64,000 nucleotides of DNA from Littorina saxatilis (GCF_037325665.1 NC_090251.1:19255748-19319747), one strand, 5' to 3'. Numbered from the stretch's first letter, positions 38,736-51,042 are shown. Program-made: numbers and translations. The notes: a model not told the origin generated them from the letters alone.

Positions 38736-39236
38736 CGGAAAACCTGGAAAAGGAGGGTCTCAAAGCGGAGGGGCACTCAAACCCCCTGGAGGACAAGACA
38801 AGAGGCTTGCCCTTTTTAAGGACCTGTTTTTCTCACTTACAAGTATGTGTATGTCAAAGAAACTGAGTTTCTGATAACCTACATCAGGATATGGTCAATG
38901 TTACAATGAATTTGCATTTGCCTGCTGAAGGGCTGGATTTATTTATTTGAGGCATACCTTTTGTATGTGTGAGAAGGATCCGTGTGTATATTCTCATGTC
39001 TAATCTTGCCTGTGTACACCAAATTTTAATCTTTTTTTCAGGAACTTTTTAAAGAATATCATATATTTTACAGCTAGCTTAGTTTGCATTCTGATGATTG
39101 TCCTTTTTCTTACTGTCTTCTTGGAGCATGTCTGTATTTTAGTGTCTGTGTGTGTCTGCTGGGGAGTACATGTATGTACACTTATTTCTGTGATGCACGA
39201 CTATCACTACTGATGTATTTGTTATCAAGAAACAAG
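38736..39236. other. Spacer
   Basis: No gene, RNA or recognisable repeat. Confidence 0.3.
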
Positions 39237-39537
39237 AAAGGTATGTTGTTGGAACGTTATATTTATAACATAACAAAATGGTAAGTTCACTGCAGTCATT
39301 TAAGTGGACAAACAGACAAACACTTATTATACAGAAAATAAACTTATCTGACAAGTTTCAGAGCGAGCTTCTGGACAAGTTTCTGAGCGAGCTTTTGGAC
39401 AATTTGTCAGATAAGTTTATTTTGTTGTTGTTTAAGTGTTTGTCTGTCTGTCCAATTAGGAGACCGCTGGATTGAAGATCAGTGAACGTAATATTTTGTT
39501 TTGTTACAAATATAACGTTCCAATAACATACCTTTTT
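39237..39537. mobile_element. Palindromic MITE (~300 bp)
   Basis: Left 'aaggtatgttgttggaacgt' and right 'aacgttccaataacatacctt' ends mirror each other, and most of the interior also pairs ('ataaacttatctgacaa' with its complement), so the whole folds into one long hairpin. A partial copy is at 2128-2205. Confidence 0.85.
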
Positions 39538-39772
39538 GATTCTGAATTTTGTATTTTGTTATCACTATTTGTTACACAAATTGCAGCCATTATGTTGTTT
39601 ATGTCTGAGATTTGCACTTCAAGCAAAAGGTGAATTTCACATGAGACTCGAGTTGCTTGTGTTCATTTCTTTGCATGGCAGTTGACACCATGTTTATTTC
39701 TGTAGTATCTTGCCACTGATGCTTTGCAAATCTGTGGGATGCAGTATATGTGTTATATATGTATAACACAGG

Positions 39773-40975
39773 ACTGGGTGGCCGAGTGGTAACGCACTTG
39801 CGCTCGGAAGCGAGAGGTTGCGTGTTCGACCCTGGGTCAGGCCGCTATTTTCTCCCCTCTTTCCTAACCTAGGTGGTGGGTTCAAGTGCTAGTCTTTCGG
39901 ATGAGACGAAAAACCGAGGTCCCTTCGTCAGACCTGTTTACCCCTAAAACATTGCATGTGTATTTTCTGGGAGCAAAATGAGGCAAATGTGTAGTTTTGT
40001 AATTGAATGTGTAGAATTTCTCGTCGACCTATCACAACAACAAGAACAATGATTGCTACTTTTTACCACATGTATTGATTGACTGACGGAAAAATGGGAA
40101 TTGCAGACAGTGCAATGAGCATGATGTTTTCCTTTCCGCGAAGACAAGGCATGGGTAGTCCTGATGATATTTTGGCAGAAAGACTTGGTTCGGCGCATTG
40201 CTCGTCTTTTTCTTTTTGGTCGGTGGCCTTTCGGAGTCATTTTCTTCACAGTTCTATGATCTTCACTTTCGTGTGCTCTGCGTTCAGCCATTGTGTCAAA
40301 ACGCCCGCATGGTTTGGCAGTAACGCTTTCAGTTGTGCCCGGCATTTGCTTGGAGAAGCCTATTCGGCATTAACAAGCTACAACGCAACGCCCGTGGGCG
40401 CTTTACGCGCTGCACGCAGCAAACGACTGGATTGGAAAATGGATCGGTCAAGGGAGATGAAGAAAATTACGGATTGTGATATGCGTAGCCGAAACAATAC
40501 CGTTTGCGTGCAGGGACGGGGCGGTGTGAGAGCACAACGGGACAAAATACCGTTTGCGTAGAAAACGACAGACTTGCGTAGTTGCGTAGTATATTATTCA
40601 AATTCGTAGTTTACTACGCTCAATGTGTAGTGTAAACAGGTCTGCTTCGTGTACACTACATTGGGGTGTGCACGTTAAAGATCCCACGATTGACAAAAGG
40701 GTCTTTCCTGGCAAAATTGTATAGGCATAGATAAAAATGTCCACCAAATACCCGTTTGACTTGGAATAAAGGCCGTGAAAGGTGAATGCTTGCCCTAATA
40801 GGCTATTGAGCTTTACTGGCCGATGTGAATGCGTTATATATTGTGTGTAAAAAATGTCTGTTTGTCTGTCTGTAAAAAATTCCATTTCAAACGGCAGAAA
40901 TTAATATGTAAGCGCCTAGGGCTATATCTAGATTAGGCGCATAAAAAATGATCACAATAATGATAATTGTCAGTA
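39773..40975 (+). mobile_element. tRNA-headed SINE split by a hAT-like element
   Basis: tRNA-Leu/Ser-like head (A box GGCCGAGTGGT, B box GTGTTCGACCC), then 'gatgagacgaaaaaccgagg' up to 39928. The body resumes at 40645 with 'cttcgtgtacactacattgg' and the same core as the SINE at 29065. The tail is near 40975. Confidence 0.85.
39929..40644 (-). mobile_element. hAT-like non-autonomous transposon in a SINE
   Basis: Ends CAGACCTGTTTAC and complement, flanked by CTTCGT (39923-39928 and 40645-40650). A minus-strand frame (39944-40345) has a basic stretch then KHHAHCTVCNSHFSVSQS, similar to the C2H2/BED-type finger heading many hAT transposases. The catalytic domain is absent. Confidence 0.78.
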
Positions 40976-42205
40976 AGTACTGGTGTCACATGACTGATGT
41001 GAACCAGTTGATTGGCTAATGGCGATGCGCTAAAACTGTTAGCGCACTCTTGGAGTGCGCTAACTTTTCCACAGAGCGTATTCTTCCGCCCTTTGCCTAA
41101 GCGAGACTGTGCTCTCATCCTCAGAATTAATTAATGACATGTAGCTTATATTCTCCACAATACCAAATGACCATAAATTCCCTGCTTCTCAATAAAAGCA
41201 GAAGTGTTTTGTTTTTTCTGACAGATTGCATGTGCCTGTGCCAGTGCCAGTGATCTAAAAATAGAAGCCGCTGTGTTTCATCTAATTTTCGCCGACTTGC
41301 ATAAATTCTTCTCATATGCCGTGTTAGTGGCATGTAGCTTATCATCCACATTACCAAATGATGAGTTAGTATACAATTCCCAGCGGCTAACAGAAAACAC
41401 AAGTGTTATTCCGATAACGTACCAGCTAGACCAGTTTGGAAGACTGACTCGATCGACTCTGTAGCAGACTACACAGAAATACGACTACATCAGTTCAGTA
41501 AATGAATGGTTTCCGAATTATTATTTCAAGGCAAGAACAATCGTAATCGAAAACGTGTAAGGTTCAGAACGTTCTTACCATATATAAGACTTATTACCAG
41601 AGCCTGCCTCATGCATGCAGACTCAGTGCAGTGGTTCGATTGCCCAGGTACTGAGGTAGCCTAGCAGACGACATTAACCCCGCTCAGCAAATTAACATGT
41701 TGAGCAAATGTGAACGAAAAAACGATGGGGATGTAATACGTGTAGGGTTCAGAGCATTCTTACCGTTCATATTTAGTATCAGACTCCCCGATGAGTGAAG
41801 ATACAACACAAGAAATATGCCACATTTGTTTTGAAAATGTGCGAACAGTCGTGTCCCGCTTCGAGTCAATTCAAGGGGAGTCACTCCGCACAGTCAATCC
41901 GTCGAAGCTCGACTGGAGGTTTCGAATCGCAAATAATGACTCGAGCACAGTCCTTTCTCCGAGTTCAAATGAGGTCTCTCTGAAAGATCATCACTGTTCA
42001 GATTAACGCTACACTGGAATTTACCAACAGAAATTAAAATGCGTGTGACGAAAGCACGACACACTTGAGACACACCACACAAAAGTAGATCTTTACTGTA
42101 CACAACCTGACCACACAGTTATGCCTATCCAAATGCGCGTTGCAAAATGTGCGTTTGGAATCTTCTTTTTTCTATGGCGGTACTGACAATATCGTTATTG
42201 AAACA
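40976..42205. other. Spacer with weak internal duplications
   Basis: Two blocks are repeated at ~180-190 bp spacing ('catgtagcttat...accaaatga' at 41137 and 41330; 'gggttcagagcattcttacc' types at ~41565 and ~41748). A 71-residue frame at 41791-42006 begins MSEDTTQEICHICFENVRTV with a CxxC pair. I cannot place it in a family or show splicing. Confidence 0.3.
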
Positions 42206-42329
42206 ATCCCAGTGCACTAAAGGATTTATAGAGCAAATCTCGAAAATAATTATTGAACTCAGCACTATGCGCTTCGTTCAATAATGAATTTTCTCGATTT
42301 GCTCTATAAATCCCTTAGTGCACTGGGAT
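42206..42329. mobile_element. Short palindromic MITE
   Basis: 'atcccagtgcactaaaggat' and 'ttatagagcaaatct' at the left are mirrored by 'cactgggat' at the right end, with a near-complete hairpin over 124 bp. Confidence 0.85.
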
Positions 42330-42497
42330 GTCTCAATAACTTAAATAATAATAATGATAATAATGTACATACCTGATATTGTTAATGATTTTGTTATTGA
42401 TTTAAAAATAAATCAGAATAAAACATAATACATGTAGTACGATTTAGCACTGTTTTGACAGCCACCAACTGAACTGGTATGAAAAGGTTACATTCTT

Positions 42498-42640
42498 TGT
42501 TTTTACATTTAGTCACTTTTTGACTAAACATATTCAGGTAAACTGGGAAATTGAGAGGGCTCGTAATGGTGTGTGTGTGTACAGAGCGATATCTAGGAAA
42601 CTGGTGGACAGATGTTCTCGAAACCTAATGGGCGGTTCTG
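42498..42640 (+). mobile_element. Helentron/HINE-like fragment (5' end)
   Basis: 'tttacatttagtcactttttg' followed by a GT-rich run matches the opening of the element at 42942, more diverged and cut short. Confidence 0.6.
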
Positions 42641-42641
42641 G

Positions 42642-42865
42642 TGAGGTTATGCCCCCTCTTTCTTTCAGCTGGTAACTGGCACCACCTCGTGGCAAGATCA
42701 CACGAGAAAGGAAAAAAAAACTTGCATTGGTCCCAAATAGCATATCGGTTTGGTAACAGTTCGTGTGTAAGTCGTGCATTTTATACGGTAAACAGACAAT
42801 GGTCGGTTATGCCCCTTCTTTCTTTCGGCTGGTAACTGGCGCCACCTCGCGGTAAGATCACAGGA
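42642..42865. repeat. Direct duplication around 'gctggtaactgg'
   Basis: 'ggttatgccccctctttctt' with 'gctggtaactggcaccacct' at ~42645 recurs at ~42802-42855 with few changes, spacing ~158 bp. Confidence 0.75.
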
Positions 42866-42941
42866 GTTGTCTCGCGTTATCACCCCAGAAGCGCTCATTA
42901 CGTTTGAATTCTGCCAGATGGTATTCCCAAACAGTTTTCTC

Positions 42942-43808
42942 TTTACATTTAGTCAAGTTTTGACTAAATGTTTTAACGTAGAGGGGGGAATCGAGACGAG
43001 GGTTGTGGTGTGTGTGTGTGTGTGTGTCTGTCTGTCTGTGTGTGTGTGTGTAGAGCGATTCAGACCAAACTACTGGACCGATCTTTATGAAATTTGACAT
43101 GAGAGTTCCTGGGAATGATATCCCCGGACGTTTTTTTCTTTTTTTTGATAAATACCTTTGATGACGTCATATCCGGCTTTTTGTAAAAGTTGAGGCGGCA
43201 CTGTCACACCCTCATTTTTCAATCAAATTGATTGAAATTTTGGCCAAGCAATCTTCGACGAAGGCCGGACTTCGGTATTGCATTTCAGCTTGGTGGCTTA
43301 AAAATTAATTGATGACTTTGGTCATTAAAAATCTGAAAATTGTAAAAAAAAATATTTTTTTTAAAACGATCCAAATTTACGTTTATCTTATTCTTCATCA
43401 TTTTCTGATTCCAAAAACATATAAATATGTTATATTCGGATTAAAAACAAGCTCTGAAAATTAAAAATATAAAAATTATTATTAAAATAAAATTTCCGAA
43501 ATCGATTTAAAAACAATTTCATCTTAATCCTTGTGGGTTCCTGATTCCAAAAACATATAGATGTGATATGTTTGGATTAAAAACACGCTCAGAAAGTTAA
43601 AAAGAATAGAGATAAAGAAAAGCGTGCTATCCTTCTCAGCGCAACTACTACCCCGCTCTTCTTGTCAATTTCACTGCCTGTGCATCGAGCGGTGGACTGA
43701 CGATGCTACGAGTATACGCTCTTGCTGTAAAAATGCAGTGAGTTCAGTTTCATTCTGTTAGTTCGACAGCTTGACTAAATGTTGTAATTTCGCCTTACGC
43801 GACTTGTT
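42942..43808 (+). mobile_element. Helentron/HINE-like element, full length
   Basis: Opens with the palindrome ACATTTAGTCAAG-TTTTGACTAAATG. A GT microsatellite, conserved 'ctactggaccgatctttatg' and 'tgacgtcatatccggc' follow. It closes with 'gactaaatgttgtaatttcg', a short CGCCTTACGCG hairpin and 'acttgtt'. A terminal palindrome, internal microsatellite and 3' hairpin with no transposase fit HINE-type Helitron relatives. Relatives lie at 43809, 52873 and 42498. Confidence 0.75.
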
Positions 43809-44644
43809 TTACTAAATGTTTATGACTAAATGTTTTAACGTTGACTGGGAATCGAGATGAGGGTGTGGTGTATGTATGTGTGTATGTGTGTGTGTGTTTA
43901 TAAAGTGATTTAGAGAAACTACTGGACCGATCTTCATGAAACTTCACATGAGAGGTCCTAAGTATGATATCTCTAGACGTTTTTTTCATTTTTTTTATAA
44001 ATGTCTTTGATGACGTCATATCCGGCTTTTTGTGAAAGTTGAGGCGACACTGTCACGCTCTCATTTTTTAACCAAATTCGTTTACATTTTGGTCAAGTAA
44101 TCTTCGACGAAGCCCGGACTTTGGTATTGCATTTCAGTTTTGAGGCTTAAAAATTAATTAATGAGTTTGCTCATTAAAGTTGTCATTAACATCGATTTTT
44201 CCCAAACAGATTTAAAATTGATTGCATCGTATTCTTCATCAAATTTTGATTCTAAAAATATATACATATATCATGTTTACTCTTAAAATGTGATCACAAT
44301 TAACGAAAATAGGTTAATTAGTACTAAGATTATAATTTAAGAAATCGATCCAAACTTATTCTTTATCATTTCCTGATTCCAAAAAACATATAGATATAAT
44401 ATGTTGTATTCAAAACAAGCTCAGAAAGTTAAAAAGAATACAGAAAAGCGCGCTTTCCTTCTTACCGCAATACGCTATTTCGCTATTCTTGCATGTCAGT
44501 TTCACTTCGTGTTGTACGAGATAAGTGAGCGACTTCCTCGCCGCAGGAGTTGACGAAGCTGTTTTGTCTTGGTGAACAAAATGCAGTGCGTTCAGTTTTA
44601 TTCTGTGGGTTCGACAGATTGACTAAATGTTGTAATTTCGCCTT
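43809..44644 (+). mobile_element. Second HINE-like copy joined head to tail
   Basis: Directly abuts the first copy and repeats its body ('ttactggaccgatcttcatg'-type, 'tgacgtcatatccggctttt') with greater divergence. It ends 'gactaaatgttgtaatttcg' but lacks the terminal hairpin. Confidence 0.75.
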
Positions 44645-44696
44645 TCTTTGTATCTGTCTTTAAAAAGAAGTTAAGGTGGCACTGTGGTGACCGCAT

Positions 44697-45117
44697 TTTT
44701 GGCTCACGTAAGTGTAGCCTATGCGATCGTAACTTTGTCTGTCTGTGCGTGCGTGTGTGTGTGTGTTTGTGCGTGTGTATGTCTGTGGTAGAAACTCTAA
44801 CATTTGAAGACGTCACATTACATTGACGTCACATTATGACGTAAGAGGGTTAGACGTCACGCGAAGGAAGTACTGAAAGTCTCGGTCATTATTATTTTGA
44901 GCGCGCCGAGACTAGTTGGCAGTCGTGTCCTGTAAGTAGGCTACATGCAGACAGACAGATCTAGATCTAGTGTCTCGCTTTCTTGCACAGTTTCACCTAT
45001 GCTCTTTCTGTGTGTGACGTGTGTGTGTGTGTGTGTGTGTATGTGTGACGGAGTGATTGAGTTTGTGTTACTGTTTGTCGATTTCTTACGTGAGCCTTGA
45101 TGGCTTCGCCTCTTGTT
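44697..45117 (+). mobile_element. HINE-like element, GGCTCACGTAAG family
   Basis: Subterminal inverted repeats GGCTCACGTAAG (44701) and CTTACGTGAGCC (~45086) bracket GT tracts. The 3' end is 'gatggcttcgcctcttgtt' with a GGC-TTC-GCC hairpin. Confidence 0.75.
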
Positions 45118-45439
45118 TCAATAGGTTTGATTGTTTCTCTGACCAGGTCTGGACTGTGGATGCATTTCAGCTTGAAAGCTTTAAAATTCATTTCAATATG
45201 TTAATCAGAATTTTGCTTTAAAATCGAAATTATAATTTAAGACACAAAAATGTTTCATTGCATTTTAATTTTTGTCCTGAATCAGGAAATAGAAAGATGG
45301 GTTAGGTTTGAATAGATATTAAGCTCCAAAACAATGAAAATCAGGTATATGCGAGTTAGGTCCCTGTGAACATGATACCAAGACAGTGTTGACTTGGTCA
45401 ACAGGTTTGGTCAGCCAGAACTCGGTCGCTGTGAAAGCT

Positions 45440-46255
45440 TTTTGACTCACATGCGAAGCAAAAGTGAGTCTATGTACTCACCCGAGTCGTCCGTCCGTCC
45501 GGCCGTCCGGAAAACTTTATTTCTTGGACACTATTCAGTCTATCAGTACCAAATTTGGCAAGATGGTGTATGATGACAAGGCCCCAAAAAACATACATAG
45601 CATCTTGACCTTGCTTCAAGGTCAAGGTCGCAGGGTCCATAAATGTTGTCTAAAAAACAGTTATTTTTCACATTTTTCCCATTTTCTCTGAAGTTTTTGA
45701 GATTGAATACCTCACCTATATATGATATATAAGGCAAAGTAAGCCCCATCTTTTGATACCAGTTTGGTTTACCTTGCTTCAAGGTCAAGGTCACAGGAGC
45801 TCTTCAAAGTTGGATTGTATACATATTTTGAAGTGACCTTGACCCTGAACTATGGAAGATAACTGTTTCAAACTTAAAAATTATGTGGGGCACATGTTAT
45901 GCTTTCATCATAAGACACATTTGGTCACATATGATCAAGGTCAAGGTCACTTTGACCCTTATGAAATGTGACCAAAATAAGGTAGTGAACCACTAAAAGT
46001 GACCATATCTCATGGTAGAAAGAGCCAATAAGCACCATTGTACTTCCTATGTCTTGAATTAACAGCTTTGTGTTGCATGACCTTGGATGACCTTGACCTT
46101 GGGTCAAGGTCACATGTATTTTGGTAGGAAAAATGTGTAAAGCAGTTCTTAGTGTATGATGTCATTGCTAGGTTTAGTTATTTGACCTTGACCCTGAAGG
46201 TCAAGGTCATGTAAAGGTCAAGCATGTGAGTCGTATGGGCTTTGCCCTTCTTGTT
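45440..46255 (+). mobile_element. HINE-like element, GACTCACATGC family
   Basis: GACTCACATGC (45443) pairs with GCATGTGAGTC (~46222). A GTCC/GGCC microsatellite follows the 5' end, then many AAGGTCAAGGTCA direct and inverted motifs. The 3' hairpin is GGGC-TTT-GCCC, followed by TTCTTGTT. Confidence 0.8.
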
Positions 46256-46498
46256 TGATGTTTAGGCCAACATATTGGCAAAATGTTCTGATATCGTTTT
46301 ATGCAACTTGTTGTTTGTTTGTTGTTGTTGTTTGTTTTGGCTTGTTGTTTAGTGTGTGTGGTTTAACTTTTGAACTGATCGGTGAGCAAGAAATCATTTT
46401 CCAAGGCATTAAATGGGAGAATACAAAAACCTGACTCTGACTTTGTGTTTGGTTGTTAATCAAGAAATACTATATTTAGTTCACGGATATCAGTTGAA

Positions 46499-46972
46499 TC
46501 CCGCAGTGGGGCACTGCGGTTATGAAATTAAAGGCCCCTCCTGTTTTTGGAACCGCAGGAGCTTTCTAGTTTGCTGTTAGGTAGATTTTTGGTTCCTCTT
46601 TCCTGTCATGCTCTCTTTTTCTTCATGAATTCTTTTCTTTTTTCTGCCTTCTTGCTCATTCACCTGTATTTTTTCCAAAAATCTCTTCTCTTGCCGCTTG
46701 TCTCGCGATTCATGTATAGTTTAATCTGTTAGTGTTCTGATGTAAGTCCAGCAGTAGATAGGTTAAGCCTATTTTAACATACTGGAAACTGGTAATCTTC
46801 CAGTAGGTATTAATTTAGTTTTACTAAAGCCTGCTGGGACACAAGTAATGGGTTAGTGCATTTGTAAACAGGAATCGCTTGACAAGTGGCCCCCTTCATC
46901 CCCCCCTTCCTCGTCCTGATATGGCTCTGCGTAGTCGGCTGGACGTTAAGCAACAAATAAACAAACAAACAA
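46499..46972 (+). mobile_element. SINE-like retroposon copy B
   Basis: Near-identical to 25197-25675 (differences seen only in tail length), flanked by ATATCAGTTGAA (46487-46498 and 46973-46984). Two such copies with different perfect duplications show recent retrotransposition. Confidence 0.92.
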
Positions 46973-46984
46973 ATATCAGTTGAA

Positions 46985-47971
<987 letters not shown>

Positions 47972-48082
47972 AAATATACCTTCTTGGACATTTCTGTCAC
48001 CTGTGGCTGGTACTGTGAACTGAAGTCCGACTTTCTAGGCTGCTCCTCAAAAGAAATGAAAAAGCCAGTGCCTGACTACTGA
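47972..48082 (+). CDS. Terminal exon of an unidentified gene
   Basis: A strong pyrimidine tract and TAG acceptor ('tgtttttcttcttcgtag') precede 36 codons, KYTFLDISVTCGWYCELKSD then FLGCSSKEMKKPVPDY and TGA. Three cysteines and a tidy coding composition, absent from flanking DNA, support a real last exon. An AATAAA at 48640 could end its 3' UTR. Upstream exons were not found and the family is not recognised. Phase at the acceptor is assumed from the open frame. Confidence 0.45.
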   Translation, partial: KYTFLDISVTCGWYCELKSDFLGCSSKEMKKPVPDY

Positions 48083-48224
48083 AAACAGGAATCAATACTA
48101 CTTGAGAATAATTTGACAGGTAGGCAGATGCGCTGAGTTGCCCGACACCTGCAGCCGTCAGCCCGGTCACTCGCTGTCCAGCGCCACTACAGTGGTTGCC
48201 ACGGCAATAATTTGACTGCCTCAA

Positions 48225-48227
<3 letters not shown>

Positions 48228-48268
<41 letters not shown>
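48228..48268. repeat. CT microsatellite
   Basis: (CT)n of about 20 units with no gene around it. Confidence 0.92.
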
Positions 48269-48270
<2 letters not shown>

Positions 48271-49184
48271 GACAAAAATAGGCGATGACTGAGAGAGTAT
48301 GACACAACAGATGACAACAGTACGTGAGGGATTGTGTTCTGTCGTTCTGCACATCTCTCTACAATGCGACAGGTTGGTACATTTTTGTATGGACATACAC
48401 ACACACATAAACACGCGCCTTGGACGACACAAACACACGTGGGCATTATGCATGCAAACTACTCTTTAACTGATACTCGTGAGCGCGAACACACAAACAC
48501 ATACAATAACCAACATGTGCATGGAAATCTTGTATAACTATTCTTACAAAGAAGAGACAACATAGGTGGGGTTTTCTAAGCTGTTAAATAAGTGATTAAA
48601 GCGTACACAGTAAGCCTTGGCATATTACTGTATCATGAAATAAAAACGACTGTTGCAAAAAGCTCAGCTTCCTGCCTCGAAGGCCAAGGTTACGTTGTTG
48701 GTGTTCTTTTTTCGTACCATTGCTTGTAACTTCTGATGAATCATTCCTTTTTTCCTAAAAAATCTAATTTTGGGCCTTGTTGTAAGACATGTTTTCAGTC
48801 CACAAAACATCGGGTGATAAATAATACAGCGGGTTTACTTGGGACCACCCAACAAGCGGCTATGCAGCTTACATGAAGTGTGGCCGGCTATGTAAACTTA
48901 GCAAACAATTTATTGCGACACATTTTGCACCATATATCAAAATAAAGCATTAATTCCCGTGTCATTTCAATCAAACTTTCTATGCCATTTAAGCCCGCCC
49001 ATTTGACTAACTGGATCACCTTTCGGATCAAAGATTTCTTTAACAGGGATCACGTGACCGCCGCTCAAATAAGGGTACCCCCAAAATCGACGTGACAAAA
49101 ACGGAAGGGACCAAAATCATAATATGCACAACTTGGCAATTTTTACACACGAGGAGAAAGTCAATTTAATGATCTACCCACAAC

Positions 49185-49961
49185 ATGTTGTTTTGTTTAG
49201 CTGGCTTGCTGGTTTGGGTTGCAAAGTTGGGTATGTTAGGGTTGATGGTTTTGGTTGTATTGTTGGGTGTCTTTGGTTTGCTGGTTTTGGCTACGGAGTT
49301 TGGTTTGGATGTGTTAAGATCTTTTCCACTCCAGTTTCAGAGATGGCGGGTGCGTTACTTGCGGCGCTGGAGCTGGCTGCAGTGCATGTTGCTGCTGGTG
49401 TCGATGGTGACGCTGTACCGTGTGACCAGTCAGTGGTGGCCGAGTAACGTCACCGCCAGCCCCCAGCGCAACAAGCCCCGCATCGCGACCGACAGGGACG
49501 TGTTTGCCGCGCACTTCATGGTAGGTTTTCGCTTCCGCGCAAACGGCAGCCAGGGGGTGGGGGATGGGGTGGGCAGCTACCGGCCCCGCCTGCCCGACGA
49601 CCGCCCGCAGTTCTTTCAGCCCCGCAGCCAGGCGCAGTTCTCTCTGGACGTGTACCCCTACCTGCACGAGGCGCGCGACACGTGCGACGGGCCCGTGGAC
49701 CTGCTGGTGCTGGTCCCGTCCTCCCCCGCCCACCTGCAGCGTCGTCAAGCGGTCAGACACACCTGGGGCAGCGCGGTCAGCGGCAAGCCATGGGCCGGAG
49801 ACACGGAGGACCTGGGGGGCAGCGTAGTCGTCCTCTTCCTCCTGGGCCAGGTCAAGGACGACCGGGCCGTGTCGGAGGCCTTCAGCAGGGAGGCCCAGGA
49901 GCACGGGGACGTGGTGCAGTGGCAAGGACTTCTCGACACCTACTACAACCTCACGTTGAAG
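49185..49961 (+). CDS. Glycosyltransferase exon 1
   Basis: Open from 49185 (MLFCLAGLLVWV). The part before 'cttttccactccag' (ends 49334) has intron-like composition, so the coding exon may begin at 49335 with FQRWRVRYLRRW. It carries the anchor, stem and first half of the catalytic domain. Confidence 0.78.
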
Positions 49962-50790
49962 GTACGGTCTCTGCATATAGATTATAATAAACGTCTTGGC
50001 TTTTAGGCAGTACTTTTGTGGGTGAAAACACGCACGGTTCCCGGCCAATGCAACCTAACCATAAGAAGGTATGGCTACATAAAAGAACTTACGACATCAA
50101 CACTAGAATATGTGTACGTGTGTGTGTGTGTGTGTGTGTCACGGTGTGTGTGAGTGCACGTGCGTGTGTGTGTGTGTGTGTAAGTGCACATGTGTGTTAA
50201 GTGTGTGTGTGTGTGTCTGTCACAGAATGCCATCATACTGTTGGTAAGTGTGCTTGCTGCAGGTGTTGCTGGGGCTGCGCTGGGTCCGCCAGCACTGTCG
50301 TCACGCGCGCCACGTGATCAAGGCGGATGACGACACCTTCGTGCACGTGCCGCGCGTGTTGCGGCGGGCCTGGTCCCCTGGCTGGGCGGACAGCATCAGC
50401 GGCGCGTTTTACAAGGCCAGCCCGTGCAGGCGCACCGGGCGCTATGCCGTCAGCCGGGCGGCCTACCCTTTCGACGTATACCCGCCCCATGTCAAGGGCA
50501 ACGTGTACGTGGTGCCCGGGGAGGTGGTGCAGCGCCTGGTGCTAGTGGCCCCCTACCTGCCCTACAACAACATGGAGGACGTGCACGTGACCGGCACGCT
50601 GCCACGCGCCCTGGGTCTGTCCCACCACCCCTTCCTGCAGCGAGAGTTCTCCGTCCTTCCCCGGCCCCCGCACCCCTGTGTCTTCATGGACGACGTCACA
50701 CTGGCCAGTCAGCAAGTCAACCCGCAGTTGGCTTACCGCATCTGGGCCACCTTCACTGACGGCCGGCTGTGTCCGTCTGCCAACCTCTGA
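49185..50790 (+). CDS. Beta-1,3-glycosyltransferase (Galactosyl_T family), two coding exons
   Basis: These Golgi type II enzymes transfer Gal or GlcNAc from UDP-sugars in beta-1,3 linkage onto glycans. Exons 49185-49961 and 50263-50790 join at phase 0 (donor GTACGG, acceptor TGCTGCAG). Motifs in order: RRQAVRHTWG, VVVLFLLGQ, QGLLDTYYNLTLK, KADDDTFV (the metal-binding DxD), YPPHVKGNVYVVPGEVVQRL, and EDVHVTG. A basic tail (RWRVRYLRRW) and hydrophobic segment (LQCMLLLVSMVTLY) form the signal anchor. The first ~48 codons before a possible acceptor at 49334 are T/G-rich and may be intron, so the true start is uncertain. The sequence is much more GC-rich than its surroundings. B3GALT versus B3GNT is not resolved. 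Confidence 0.88.
50263..50790 (+). CDS. Glycosyltransferase exon 2
   Basis: 175 codons plus TGA, VLLGLRWVRQHCRHARHVIK to DGRLCPSANL. It contains KADDDTFV and the EDVHVTG catalytic block. It is preceded by a GT microsatellite (~50110-50215) in the intron. Confidence 0.9.
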   Translation: MLLGLRWVRQHCRHARHVIKADDDTFVHVPRVLRRAWSPGWADSISGAFYKASPCRRTGRYAVSRAAYPFDVYPPHVKGNVYVVPGEVVQRLVLVAPYLPYNNMEDVHVTGTLPRALGLSHHPFLQREFSVLPRPPHPCVFMDDVTLASQQVNPQLAYRIWATFTDGRLCPSANL

Positions 50791-51042
50791 CTACACTCTG
50801 GATGGAGTGACACGATCGGTGATTATAAAAACGACAGCCCCCCTCCCCCTCTGTGCTTGTCAAACAATTCGAAAACAATGACTAGTTGTTCCAAGTTGCT
50901 ACGCTCACTACCATCAACACAGCATATGTGATGCATATCCACTTCTTGCAGACTCTGATCTCCCTCGCAGATTAAAATCAGTTATAATGTGCAAAGGGCA
51001 CACAACTAAATACTAAAAGTATGTCAACCTCAGAAAAGTACA

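Noticed and set aside
41791-42006. Small protein MSEDTTQEICHICFENVRTV...
   Set aside because: A CxxC pair alone, no partner cysteines in a recognisable zinc fold, no splice evidence; left as a note in the spacer entry.
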